NCBI GenBank assembly: GCA_947494545.1
Contig: CANLVH010000007.1
Span: 124,001-188,000 of the forward strand
Reading direction: 5' to 3'
Origin: an uncultured Mesonia sp.
Lineage (GTDB): Bacteria; Bacteroidota; Bacteroidia; Flavobacteriales; Flavobacteriaceae
Length of the DNA stretch: 64,000 bases
Part shown: piece by piece, positions 1 through 9,135 of the stretch
Layout: every line of letters starts with the position of its first letter
Position numbering within the stretch: position 1 is the stretch's first letter
Translations under genes and position numbers: made by a program
The notes under the pieces: model-generated
Seen by the model: the letters and a program-made list of their open reading frames with translations, nothing else
Told to the model about the DNA's origin: nothing
Database searches by the model: none

Positions 1-194
1 TTAACGAACATTACCGCCTAAACCTACCCGAAGGCGAAAACTACGAAACCTTAGGAGGTTTAATTACCAACCATACAGAAGAAATACCAGCACACGGCGG
101 CCAAGTTATAATAGATAATTTTAAGTTTAGCATTTTAGAAGTTTCTAACACCAAAATAGAGTTGGTGCAGATAGAAAAGTTAGAAGAAGATTAA
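1..194 (+). CDS. CorC/HlyC-family protein, C-terminal end (partial)
   Basis: The gene enters from the left edge; the first complete codon is at base 3 and the stop is at 192-194. The 63 visible residues include YETLGGLITNH and end in KIELVQIEKLEED. This matches the CorC_HlyC transporter-associated domain that closes DUF21-CBS membrane proteins: the ETLGG turn is followed by strands ending in a basic or acidic tail. Members are linked to divalent cation efflux or membrane integrity. It would be a second member of the family in this window besides gldE. The membrane and CBS parts lie outside the window, so only the family can be assigned. Confidence 0.8.
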   Translation, partial: NEHYRLNLPEGENYETLGGLITNHTEEIPAHGGQVIIDNFKFSILEVSNTKIELVQIEKLEED

Positions 195-392
195 AGAAAA
201 TTTGCTCCGTGTTAGCTTAAAAGTATACTTACCCAAAATTATTATGCTTGTTTTCAGCTTTACAAGCTATTAAAAGTTTGCTCCAAGAATAAACAAATCT
301 AAAATATAAGTACAACTTTTTAAGAAGTTTAATTTTATAATTTAAGTAATTATCTTATTTTCGCCCCCTATATTTAGACAAATACAATAAAA

Positions 393-2516
393 ATGGCAGT
401 ATTAAATAAAATTCGGGAACGTTCTGTTTTTTTAATCATAATAATAGCCTTGGCGCTATTTTCATTTGTTTTGGCAGATGTGATTCGTAATGGTGGTTTT
501 TCTTCGCAAAAATCGCAAAACGTAATCGCAACCGTAAACGATGAACCTATAGATAGAGAAGAATTTGCACGTCAGGTAGAATCTTACCAACGTAACTCCC
601 GAGGCAATGTTACTACCACACAAGCGGTAAACCAAGTGTGGAATAGTATGCTAAACCAAGCTTTGTTAAAAGAAGAGTTTGAAAAACTTGGTATAGAAGT
701 AGGACAAGAACAAATTAATAACGTATTGCGTCAGCAATTTGCCGGTAATCCTAACTTTACCAATGAGGCAGGAATGTTCGATATAAATTTAATGCGCGAG
801 TATATTGCCAATCTAAAAGCAACTTCTCCCGAAGCTTATAACCAATGGATTGATGTAGAAGAAAACATTGCAGAACAAGCAAAAGCCAATATTTACTACA
901 ATATGGTTAGAGCTGGCATTGGCGCTACCAATTTAGAAGGTAAACAAGCCTATAAATTAGAAAACGATAAAGTAGATTTTAAATTTGTTTACTTGCCGTA
1001 TGATACGGTAGAAGATGTAGAAATTTCTAAAAGCGAAATAAAAGATTACATCAATAAACATAAAAAGCAATACGAAACCGAAGCTACAAGAAACATTCAA
1101 TACGTGTTTTTTGAAGAAAAAGCTTCTAAAGAAGACGAGCAAGCAGTAGAAAAAAGTGTAACAGATCTATTGCAACAAAGAGAAGTTTATAACGAGGTTT
1201 CTCAAATGAACGATACCTTAAAAGGATTTAAAGACGTAGAGAATAACGAAGCATTTTTGGTAGAAAATTCAGATTTACCTTACCAAGAACGTTTTATGTT
1301 TAAAAAAGACCTTCCGGCAGAAAACGCCGATAAGATTTCTAATTTAAATGAAGGCGAAACTTTTGGTCCGTACAAAGAAGGTGGTTTTTATAAAGTTTCT
1401 AAAGTAACAGCGGTAAAACAAATACCGGATTCGGTAAAAGCAAAAGATATTTTAATTTCTTACCAAGGCACGCCGGTAGGGCAAGAATTAACCAGAACCA
1501 AAGAAGAAGCCAAGCAATTAGCAGATAGTTTGGTAGAGGTTTTAAATAACGATACGAGTAAATTTGGCGAAATTGCTGCCAACTATTCTAGCGATACTTC
1601 TACAAAAGATAACGGTGGCGATTTAGGTTGGATAACCTACAGCCAAGTAAACCAAGACTCTGAAGTAATAGACTTCTTGTTTACCCAAGAAGAAGGAAAA
1701 GTAGGAATTGTAGAAGACGAAGAAATCGGCTTTTATATCTTATTGCCAGAAGAGCAAACCGAAGCTAAGAAAGCTTTTAAAGTAGCAACCTTGGCAAAAG
1801 AAATTGAGCCTTCAGAAACTACACAAAACAGATTGTTTACAGAAGTTACCAAATTTGAAATTGCCGCAGGCGAGGAAGATTTTGTAAAACAGGCCGAAGA
1901 AAAAAGCTATGATGCAAAGCCGGTAAAAGGCATTAAAAGTATGCAAGAAAATATTCCGGGCATTGGTAATCAAAGACAAATTGTACAATGGGCTTTTTCT
2001 GAAGAAACAAAAGCCGGCGATATAAAAAGATTTGACACGCCAAACGGTTATGTAGTAGCGCAAGTTACTGCAGTAAACCAAAAAGGTTTGATGAGCGTAG
2101 AAGAAGCTTCGCCAAAAGTAACGCCTATATTGCGTAGCAAGAAAAAAGCAGAAAAGATAAAAGCGCAAATCAGCGGTAATTCTTTAGCAGAAATTGCTAG
2201 CAGTCAAAATACTTCTGTACAAACCGCTAATGCTGTTACTAGAAAGAATCCTACAATTCCAGGTGCATCTAGAGAGCCAAAAGTGGTAGGTGCTGCTTTT
2301 GCTTTAGAAACCGGAGAAACCAGCAAACCTATTGCGGGCAGAAAAGGAGTTTATGTGGTAGAAGTAACCAACAAAACAGAAGCTCCAGAGCTTGGGTCTT
2401 ATGCAACTTTTGCTAAGCAAGAAACACAATCGCGTAACGCAAGAGTAACGCAACGTCTAACAGAAAGTTTAAAAAACAGCGCAGAGATAGAAGATAATCG
2501 TGCTAATTTTTACTAG
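393..2516 (+). CDS. PpiD-like peptidylprolyl isomerase (SurA N-terminal and parvulin domains)
   Basis: This is a 707-residue membrane-anchored periplasmic folding factor. Residues about 12-34 form a single N-terminal membrane anchor. A SurA_N-like chaperone region follows (about 38-200, with VNDEPIDREEFARQV). A parvulin domain lies near residues 345-450, with KAKDILISY at its start and the GGDLGWI signature toward its end, and a second, weaker parvulin-like segment sits near the C-terminus. Length and order fit the PpiD type of Bacteroidota. Parvulins catalyse cis-trans isomerisation of proline bonds in outer-membrane and secreted proteins. It ends at a shared terminator facing the convergent GHMP kinase gene. 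Family assignment is secure; the substrates are unknown. Confidence 0.9.
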   Translation: MAVLNKIRERSVFLIIIIALALFSFVLADVIRNGGFSSQKSQNVIATVNDEPIDREEFARQVESYQRNSRGNVTTTQAVNQVWNSMLNQALLKEEFEKLGIEVGQEQINNVLRQQFAGNPNFTNEAGMFDINLMREYIANLKATSPEAYNQWIDVEENIAEQAKANIYYNMVRAGIGATNLEGKQAYKLENDKVDFKFVYLPYDTVEDVEISKSEIKDYINKHKKQYETEATRNIQYVFFEEKASKEDEQAVEKSVTDLLQQREVYNEVSQMNDTLKGFKDVENNEAFLVENSDLPYQERFMFKKDLPAENADKISNLNEGETFGPYKEGGFYKVSKVTAVKQIPDSVKAKDILISYQGTPVGQELTRTKEEAKQLADSLVEVLNNDTSKFGEIAANYSSDTSTKDNGGDLGWITYSQVNQDSEVIDFLFTQEEGKVGIVEDEEIGFYILLPEEQTEAKKAFKVATLAKEIEPSETTQNRLFTEVTKFEIAAGEEDFVKQAEEKSYDAKPVKGIKSMQENIPGIGNQRQIVQWAFSEETKAGDIKRFDTPNGYVVAQVTAVNQKGLMSVEEASPKVTPILRSKKKAEKIKAQISGNSLAEIASSQNTSVQTANAVTRKNPTIPGASREPKVVGAAFALETGETSKPIAGRKGVYVVEVTNKTEAPELGSYATFAKQETQSRNARVTQRLTESLKNSAEIEDNRANFY

Positions 2517-2535
2517 TTAGAAAAGCAAAATATAT

Positions 2536-2569
2536 AAAAAAGCTTGTCTGTTTAAGGCAAGCTTTTTTT
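2536..2569. terminator. Bidirectional intrinsic terminator
   Basis: An inverted repeat with an AAAAAGCTTG arm, an 11-base loop and a CAAGCTTTTT arm is followed by T on one strand and preceded by A on the other. It lies between two convergent genes and overlaps the last codons of the minus-strand GHMP kinase gene. Confidence 0.75.
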
Positions 2570-3499
2570 GTTTAAAATCATTTTGTCGTAGTCTATAATT
2601 GTAGGAAAACCTTTTTCTAGAAAATACTCTTTTTGTTCTTGATTGCCTGTAGCCAGAATAAAATCGCCACCCCAACCGCCTAAACTTTTTATACTGCCCG
2701 GATAATCGTGAAATAAGCGTTGCTTTATAGGAGAAATATTTAAAGCTGCAGAAACTATTTTTTCATGTAAATCAAGAAGTTTTTCAAAATCTTGCAAAGT
2801 TTTGCTTTCCAGTAGTTGTTGCGTGATTTTATTTATTGCTTTTAAGTTTTTTTGATGGTTTTCCGCCTTTTGTTTGCGATAATGCGCAATAGCTTCGCGA
2901 CTATCTTGTTTCTGATTAAGATGTACAAAAAATAATTTTTCCGCAAAGGAAGGTTTAAAAGTAACCGACTCTATTACGGGATTTTCGTGTTGTAAAGTGT
3001 ACAAAATTGGTGTGTCGCGCATTGCACAAGCAATATCATAGCCACTACCGCCAAAACTGTTTTTGAGTAGTTTGTAAGGATTTATTTTGGCCCATTTTGC
3101 CAAATTAGCGATTAAAGTAGAAGAACTGCCCAAGCCCCAATCTCTATTAAAACCAAGATGGGTGGTAAAACTTAAACTTTTATCTGTAAATAAAGCCGAA
3201 TTTTCTTTTTTGAGGAAGTTTAGGAGCTGTACAATTCTTTCGGCAGTTTTTTCTTCCGTAAAGTTTGCATTATTATCCAACTTTAAATTTTCCGAATCGT
3301 TTTTTAAACGAAGGGAAAACCAGCAATTTTGTTGTGTGTCGTAGCTTTTCCAGTTTATGCTAGTTTTTTCTTCCGTAAAGCTGTTAACTAGCAAATCTTG
3401 ACCATAAGTAGTTGGTAAAGCCAAAGCTGTTGCCCCGTCTAAAACAAAATATTCTCCGGTTAAGAGCAACTTGCCATTGCTGTAAAACTTATGCTCCAT
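2552..3499 (-). CDS. GYDIA-family GHMP kinase (mevalonate pathway)
   Basis: This 315-residue small-molecule kinase of the GHMP superfamily carries the GYDIA signature (GSGYDIACA, about residues 150-158) that names a Bacteroidota family. The ATP-binding motif GLGSSS is at about 122-127, and the N-terminal substrate strand has GKLLLTGEYFVLDGATALALP. It probably phosphorylates mevalonate or phosphomevalonate; the sequence alone does not decide which. Its start overlaps the end of the HMG-CoA reductase gene by 11 bases, so the two are translationally coupled and act in consecutive steps of isoprenoid precursor synthesis. Its final codons share DNA with the terminator that also serves the opposite gene. 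Confidence 0.85.
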   Translation of the reverse strand: MEHKFYSNGKLLLTGEYFVLDGATALALPTTYGQDLLVNSFTEEKTSINWKSYDTQQNCWFSLRLKNDSENLKLDNNANFTEEKTAERIVQLLNFLKKENSALFTDKSLSFTTHLGFNRDWGLGSSSTLIANLAKWAKINPYKLLKNSFGGSGYDIACAMRDTPILYTLQHENPVIESVTFKPSFAEKLFFVHLNQKQDSREAIAHYRKQKAENHQKNLKAINKITQQLLESKTLQDFEKLLDLHEKIVSAALNISPIKQRLFHDYPGSIKSLGGWGGDFILATGNQEQKEYFLEKGFPTIIDYDKMILNKKSLP

Positions 3500-4793
3500 T
3501 TCTAATGTTTTCCAAAACTTTTACAACAGAGCTATGCGAAACCGTATGCGATTTGAAATATTCTATAACCTTCTTTTTTTCGGTTTCTGTGGCTTGAAAT
3601 TGGTTTAAAATATTCATCAAGTGCATTTTCATATGGCCTTCTTGTATTCCTGTGGTAACCAAACTTTTTAAAGCGGCAAAATTTTGCGCCAATCCGGCCA
3701 CGGCTACAATTTGCATTAATTCTTTGGCAGAAGGTTTTCCTAACATTTCTAAAGCCAATTTTACTAGAGGATGCAAGCTGGTTAATCCGCCAACGGTTCC
3801 TAAAGCTAAAGGCACTTCTAACCAGAATTTGAAAATACCATTTTCTATACTTGCCTGTGTTAAACTGCTATACTGGCCATTGCGTGCCGCGTAAGCATGC
3901 ACGCCGGCTTCTACTGCTCTAAAGTCATTTCCGGTGGCTAAAATTACCGCATCTATGCCGTTCATAATTCCTTTGTTGTGGGTAACAGCGCGATAAGGTT
4001 CTATTTGTGCAATTTTAACTGCCTCTACAAATTTTTCTGCAAATAATTTTGCTTCATTTGTATCGTCTAATAATTGATCTACCGGACAAGAAACTTCTGC
4101 GCGGGCTAAGCAATTGGGTACATAATTAGACAAAATACTCATAATAACTTGTGGTTTTTCTTCGTCTAATTGCTGGTTAGCCAAATTTTTAAAACTGCTT
4201 GCAATTTGCTCTAAACAAGAATTTATAAAGTTGGCACCCATAGCATCTAGCGTTTCAAAGGTGCAATAGATTTGGTAATAATTCTCTAGGTCTTTGGTTT
4301 TGTCGTGTAGTTCTAAATCTAAAATTCCGCCGCCGCGCTTTACCATATTGGCGGTTATATTTTCGGTTTCTTTTAGAAGTTGCTTTTTGTTTTTATCGAA
4401 GAAATTTCTAAGCGTAGAAAAATCACCGGAATAGGTAAAATGCACTTGTCCTACTTTTTGGGTGTCAATAACCTTTGCGGAAAAACCTCCTTTATCATTC
4501 CAAAACTTTGCTGCTTTACTGGCTGCGGCAATTACAGAACTCTCTTCAATAGTCATTGGGATAGCATATACCTTTTTGTTAATGGTAAAATTAGGTGCTA
4601 CCCCAAACGGAAGATAAAAGTTAGATAGCGTATTTTCGCTAAACTCATCGTGCAATTTTTGAAGTTTTTTATCGCTATTCCAATACAGTTGTAGTAACTC
4701 GCGAGCTTTTTGGGCATTCTCAAAATAATTTGTAGATAACCAAGCTATTTTTTCGTCTTTACTGAATTTAGAAAAACCGGAAATTTTTGTCAT
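3489..4793 (-). CDS. mvaA: Hydroxymethylglutaryl-CoA reductase, class II type
   Basis: This 434-residue enzyme reduces HMG-CoA to mevalonate (family knowledge). Conserved segments include NKGIMNGIDAVILATGND (about residues 272-289), which carries the catalytic lysine and aspartate. The AGVHAYAARNGQYSSL segment follows, and GHMKMHL near residue 388 carries the catalytic histidine. The length and the lack of a membrane region place it in the soluble class II group, whose members are often called degradative although in Bacteroidota they feed isoprenoid synthesis. It is the first gene of a two-gene unit with the GYDIA kinase. A good TAnnTTTG element lies about 25 bases upstream. Confidence 0.92.
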   Translation of the reverse strand: MTKISGFSKFSKDEKIAWLSTNYFENAQKARELLQLYWNSDKKLQKLHDEFSENTLSNFYLPFGVAPNFTINKKVYAIPMTIEESSVIAAASKAAKFWNDKGGFSAKVIDTQKVGQVHFTYSGDFSTLRNFFDKNKKQLLKETENITANMVKRGGGILDLELHDKTKDLENYYQIYCTFETLDAMGANFINSCLEQIASSFKNLANQQLDEEKPQVIMSILSNYVPNCLARAEVSCPVDQLLDDTNEAKLFAEKFVEAVKIAQIEPYRAVTHNKGIMNGIDAVILATGNDFRAVEAGVHAYAARNGQYSSLTQASIENGIFKFWLEVPLALGTVGGLTSLHPLVKLALEMLGKPSAKELMQIVAVAGLAQNFAALKSLVTTGIQEGHMKMHLMNILNQFQATETEKKKVIEYFKSHTVSHSSVVKVLENIRNGA

Positions 4794-4817
4794 TATATTT
4801 TATATTCTTGTCTTCCG

Positions 4818-4825
4818 CAAAGATA
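4818..4825 (-). promoter_or_regulatory. Putative -7 promoter element for the HMG-CoA reductase operon
   Basis: On the minus strand this reads TATCTTTG, an exact match to the Bacteroidota -7 consensus TAnnTTTG, about 25 bases before the start codon. It overlaps a CTTTGCGGAA decamer (4813-4822). No clear -33 TTG was found. Confidence 0.5.
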
Positions 4826-5008
4826 CAATTATCCCCTTTTAAGAGAACTTAATCTTGGTTTTAGGAGCAATTTTTTAGGGAATTCAGCTTTGATAAATGT
4901 TTACCGAAAACTTTGTTTAACAAAATGTTAGTATTTAACACTAAAAGTAGCCTGTTTTTGCTGTTTTTTTAGTAAACTTGACCTGCAAAAATTTCGACGT
5001 ATATTTTT

Positions 5009-7195
5009 ATGAAAACTACAGGTTTATTTTTGGTGGCTTTTCTTACAGCTGCCAGCATTTTAACAGCCCAAAAAAAACAAATAGAATTAGAAGAATTGTG
5101 GGATGGCACTTTTAGACAAGAACGCTTACAAGCCTTGCAATCTCTAGATAACGGCAAAGAGTATGTGGTGCAAAACTACAACCGTTCCACGCAAAGTGTT
5201 AGCGTAGATAAATACAGTTATAAAACCGGCGAAAAAACCGGCACTTTAATCGATTCTAAAAATATACCGGATCTAAAATATTTTCAAAGCTATACGTTAA
5301 GTAAGGATGAAAATAAAGCCTTGGTAGCTACCCAGTTGCAGCAAATTTATAGACGCTCTGCTAAAGGTGTCTATTATGTATACGATTTGCAATCCGAAAA
5401 ATTAACGCAAGTTTCTGATAAAAATATACAAGAGCCTTCTTTCTCTCCGGACGCTACTAAAGTTGCTTACGTGTACAACAATAATATTTACGTAAAGAAT
5501 TTAGAAAGTGGTGAGACAAAGCAAATCACCTTTGATGGAATAAAAAACAAAATCATAAACGGAATTACAGACTGGGTTTACGAAGAAGAATTTGCCTTTG
5601 TACAAGCTTATGAATGGAACAAAACCGGCGATAAAATTGCCTATTTACGTTTTGACGAAGAAGATGTTCCGGAATTCTCTATGGATGTTTACGGCACTTA
5701 CGGGAAACAACTTTACCCACAACAAGATGTTTTTAAATACCCGAAAGCCGGTGAGAAAAATGCAGAGGTAAGCTTGCATATTTACGATTGGAAAACAGAA
5801 GAATCTACCAAAATAGATTTCGAGAAAGATTACGAATATTTACCGCGATTAAAATGGAGTAACGATAATCAAATTTTAAGCGTACAGGCAACCAATCGTC
5901 ATCAAAACAAATTAGATTTACTCTTTGTAAATACAAAAGATAATAGCACAGAGTTAGTTTTAGAAGAAACAGACGAAGCTTATGTAGATGTTACAGATAA
6001 TCTTACTTTTTTAAACGATAATAGTTTTATTTGGACTAGCGAAAAAGACGGATGGAACCATATTTACCATTACGGAAAAGATGGCGATCTAATCAAACAA
6101 ATTACTAAAGGTAACTGGGAGGTTACCAATTATTACGGTTTTGATCCGCAAACAGGAAGAATTTATTACCAAAGTACAGAAAACGGCAGCATAAACCGCG
6201 ATGTGTTTTCTATAATGGCAAGCGGTAGAAATAAAGCGCAGTTAACACAAAGACGCGGTACGAATAGTGCAGATTTTAGTGCAGATTTCACCTATTTTAT
6301 AAATACATATAGCAGCGTTTCCACACCTAATGTTTATACCTTGCATTTGGCTAGAAATGGTAAGTTAGTACGTAAAATAAAAGATAATTCTAAATTGGAA
6401 GAAAGGTTAGAAGACTATAAAATCTCTAAAAAAGAACTATCTACCATTACTATTAACGGTAACGATTTGAATATGTCTATGATAAAACCGTTAAATTTTG
6501 ATCCTGAAAAAGAATATCCGGTTTTGATGTACCAATATTCAGGACCGGGATCCCAGTCGGTTTCTAATAGTTTTTTAGGCACAAATGATTATTGGTATCA
6601 AATGTTGGCAAACGCGCACGATATTATTGTAGTAACAGTAGATGGTCGTGGTACTGGCTTTAAAGGTGCCGAATTTAAAAAAGTTACCCAAAAAGAATTG
6701 GGTAAATTAGAACTGGAAGATCAAATTGCAGCAGCAAAAAAAATAGGAGAGCGTGCTTATATAGATGCTAATAGAATTGGTATATGGGGTTGGAGTTTTG
6801 GCGGATTTATGTCGTCTAACGCAATTTTTCAAGCCGGCGATACTTTTGAGTTGGCAATTGCAGTTGCTCCGGTAACAAGCTGGCGTTTTTACGATAGTAT
6901 TTATACCGAGCGCTACATGACAACGCCGCAAGAAAATCCTAGTGGGTACGACCAAAATTCGCCTATTACGCACGTAGAAGAATTTGATGATAGCAATCAT
7001 TATTTATTAGTACACGGTAGCGCAGATGATAATGTGCATGTGCAAAATACTATGCAACTTATAGAAGCTTTGGTGCAAGAAAACAAACAATTTGACTGGC
7101 GTATTTACCCCGATAAAAACCACGGTATCTATGGCGGCAATACCCGTTTGCACTTGTATACCCTTATGACAAATTTCTTAAAAGAAAATTTATAA
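5009..7195 (+). CDS. Dipeptidyl peptidase IV (S9B serine peptidase)
   Basis: This 728-residue exported peptidase removes X-Pro or X-Ala dipeptides from peptide N-termini. A signal peptide ending near SILTAQ precedes a beta-propeller region (about 40-470) with the acidic cluster DWVYEEEF (E192-E194), which in this family binds the substrate amino terminus. The alpha/beta hydrolase domain holds the triad: S596 in GWSFGGF, D673 in GSADDNVH and H705 in DKNHGIYGG. All key residues are present. It lies 19 bases upstream of two POT oligopeptide transporters, so its dipeptide products are probably taken up by its neighbours. The start is chosen because it opens directly into the signal peptide. Confidence 0.95.
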   Translation: MKTTGLFLVAFLTAASILTAQKKQIELEELWDGTFRQERLQALQSLDNGKEYVVQNYNRSTQSVSVDKYSYKTGEKTGTLIDSKNIPDLKYFQSYTLSKDENKALVATQLQQIYRRSAKGVYYVYDLQSEKLTQVSDKNIQEPSFSPDATKVAYVYNNNIYVKNLESGETKQITFDGIKNKIINGITDWVYEEEFAFVQAYEWNKTGDKIAYLRFDEEDVPEFSMDVYGTYGKQLYPQQDVFKYPKAGEKNAEVSLHIYDWKTEESTKIDFEKDYEYLPRLKWSNDNQILSVQATNRHQNKLDLLFVNTKDNSTELVLEETDEAYVDVTDNLTFLNDNSFIWTSEKDGWNHIYHYGKDGDLIKQITKGNWEVTNYYGFDPQTGRIYYQSTENGSINRDVFSIMASGRNKAQLTQRRGTNSADFSADFTYFINTYSSVSTPNVYTLHLARNGKLVRKIKDNSKLEERLEDYKISKKELSTITINGNDLNMSMIKPLNFDPEKEYPVLMYQYSGPGSQSVSNSFLGTNDYWYQMLANAHDIIVVTVDGRGTGFKGAEFKKVTQKELGKLELEDQIAAAKKIGERAYIDANRIGIWGWSFGGFMSSNAIFQAGDTFELAIAVAPVTSWRFYDSIYTERYMTTPQENPSGYDQNSPITHVEEFDDSNHYLLVHGSADDNVHVQNTMQLIEALVQENKQFDWRIYPDKNHGIYGGNTRLHLYTLMTNFLKENL

Positions 7196-7214
7196 AAATA
7201 ATTTAAACAGCTAT

Positions 7215-9134
7215 ATGGCAGCAACGATAAAACCAGAAAATAAAGAACTATTTGGCCACCCAAGAGGTCTTTATGTGTTATTTTTTACTGAAATGTGGGA
7301 GCGTTTTTCTTATTACGGAATGCGCGCAATTTTGGTACTGTATTTAGTAAGTGCAACAACAGACGGCAACGCAGGATTGGGATGGACTTCTGCAGAAGCT
7401 TTTGCTCTTTACGGATGGTATACAATGCTGGTATACGTATCTTCCATTCCCGGCGGTATGATTGCAGATAAACTGCTTGGTCAGAAAAAAACCGTACTGT
7501 GGGGAGGCGTAGTCTTGGTTGCAGGACACGGTATTTTGGCCGTAGAAGAAATGTGGGCTTTCTACACCGGTTTAATTCTAATTGTTATTGGTGTAGGAAT
7601 GTTAAAAGCCAATATTTCTACTATGGTAGGTGGTCTTTATAAAAAGGGCGATATCAGAAGAGATAAAGGTTTTACTATATTTTATATAGGTATTAACTTA
7701 GGAGCTTTACTTTCTAGTATAATAGTAGGTTATGTAGGCGAACAAATTGGTTGGCACTACGGCTTCGGAATTGCCGGTATTGCTATGGCTTTAGGGTTAT
7801 TAGTTTACTGGTGGGGGCAACCTTATCTTAAAGAAGTTGGTAACTTACTTTCTAAAGCAGAACGAGGCGAAGGCGCATCTTTAGGCGGTTTATTTAAAGA
7901 TTTATTCAAAACCAAATTACAACTAATAATTAGCGCCGGTTTAATGCTTTTCTCAATTTACTGGCTAATTGTAGAAGACATAGCCTATGGCCTGTTGTTT
8001 ATATTTTTAAGCTTAGTTACCGCTATGATGCTAATGATCTATAAAGATCTTACCACCAAAGTAATGAAAGACCGCTATATTGTTATTGTGCTTTCATTTT
8101 TGTTGGTAATTGTTTTCTGGGGAGCTTTTGAACAAGCTGGTGGTTTAATGAATATTTACGCGCTAGAGAAAACAAATAGAACTTTACCTTTTAGTTTGCC
8201 TTTAATTGGCTCTGAGGTGCCGGCAACTTGGTTTCAAGCTTTAAATGCATTATTCATAATAATTTTTGGGGTTCTTATTGCCAACTTTTGGGCAAAACGT
8301 AAAATCAAAAATAAAGAAGCATCTAGTTTATTTAAAATGGCAACCGGGGTAATTATTATGGGGCTCGGTTTCTTGTTTATGGCGGGAGCCGCTTGGCAAT
8401 ATGAGAATCAAGGTGCCGCAGCTATGTATTGGTTGGTTTTAGCGTATTTGTTACACACAATTGGTGAGCTTTGTTCGTCTCCGGTGGCATTGTCTTTTAT
8501 TACCAAATTATCGCCGGTAAGATATGCCTCTTTAATGATGGGAGTTTATTTTGCAGCAACCGGTTTAGGAAACAAAATGGCTGGGGTAATTGGAGAGTTT
8601 TCGCAAGGAGAACCTACTAAAATAGACTTAATAGCTTCGAAAACTGATATAGAACCTTTCTTAAATCCAAAAGATAGTATTTTGGCTATGGATAAAAACT
8701 TCAAATTAGAAGCCAAAATTTATCCAACCGAGGATGGCGTTCGTACCGAAGAAATAGAAACAAAAAAATCTTTATTAAAATTAGTTAAATTCCATTCTGA
8801 AAAGGGAGAAGATGAAGTAGCTAAAGTTTTAAGAGAAGAAAATGTTTCGGCACAAAGCCCGTATCACGCAGAGCTAAGCTTTAAAAAAATAGAAAGTTCC
8901 GCGAAAGCAGAACAAGGTTTAGGTTATACAGGAACTTTAATTATAGAAGAAATACAAACAGAAATGGAGTTCCGCACCTTTATAGGAATAACCATTTTTA
9001 CCGGTTTATTTGGCTTTATAGTAATTCTAATGCTAAAACCACTTAAACGCTTAACCCACGGGGTAGAAGACAACGAGGTAGAAATGTTAGAACAAGAAGG
9101 TTACGAAATATCAGATACAGAAAAAGAGAAATAA
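7215..9134 (+). CDS. POT/PTR-family proton-coupled di/tripeptide transporter (first copy)
   Basis: This 639-residue polytopic inner-membrane protein has the POT signature FFTEMWERFSYYGMRAILVLYL near the N-terminus, including the ExxERF motif required for proton coupling. A DKLLGQKKT loop and later PTR-type segments support the call. A hydrophilic stretch of about 120 residues (roughly 461-582) sits between the last two membrane helices. Family members import di- and tripeptides with protons. It follows a dipeptidyl peptidase gene by 19 bases and is followed one base later by a paralogue, suggesting a single peptide-utilisation transcript. Confidence 0.93.
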   Translation: MAATIKPENKELFGHPRGLYVLFFTEMWERFSYYGMRAILVLYLVSATTDGNAGLGWTSAEAFALYGWYTMLVYVSSIPGGMIADKLLGQKKTVLWGGVVLVAGHGILAVEEMWAFYTGLILIVIGVGMLKANISTMVGGLYKKGDIRRDKGFTIFYIGINLGALLSSIIVGYVGEQIGWHYGFGIAGIAMALGLLVYWWGQPYLKEVGNLLSKAERGEGASLGGLFKDLFKTKLQLIISAGLMLFSIYWLIVEDIAYGLLFIFLSLVTAMMLMIYKDLTTKVMKDRYIVIVLSFLLVIVFWGAFEQAGGLMNIYALEKTNRTLPFSLPLIGSEVPATWFQALNALFIIIFGVLIANFWAKRKIKNKEASSLFKMATGVIIMGLGFLFMAGAAWQYENQGAAAMYWLVLAYLLHTIGELCSSPVALSFITKLSPVRYASLMMGVYFAATGLGNKMAGVIGEFSQGEPTKIDLIASKTDIEPFLNPKDSILAMDKNFKLEAKIYPTEDGVRTEEIETKKSLLKLVKFHSEKGEDEVAKVLREENVSAQSPYHAELSFKKIESSAKAEQGLGYTGTLIIEEIQTEMEFRTFIGITIFTGLFGFIVILMLKPLKRLTHGVEDNEVEMLEQEGYEISDTEKEK

Positions 9135-9135
9135 A

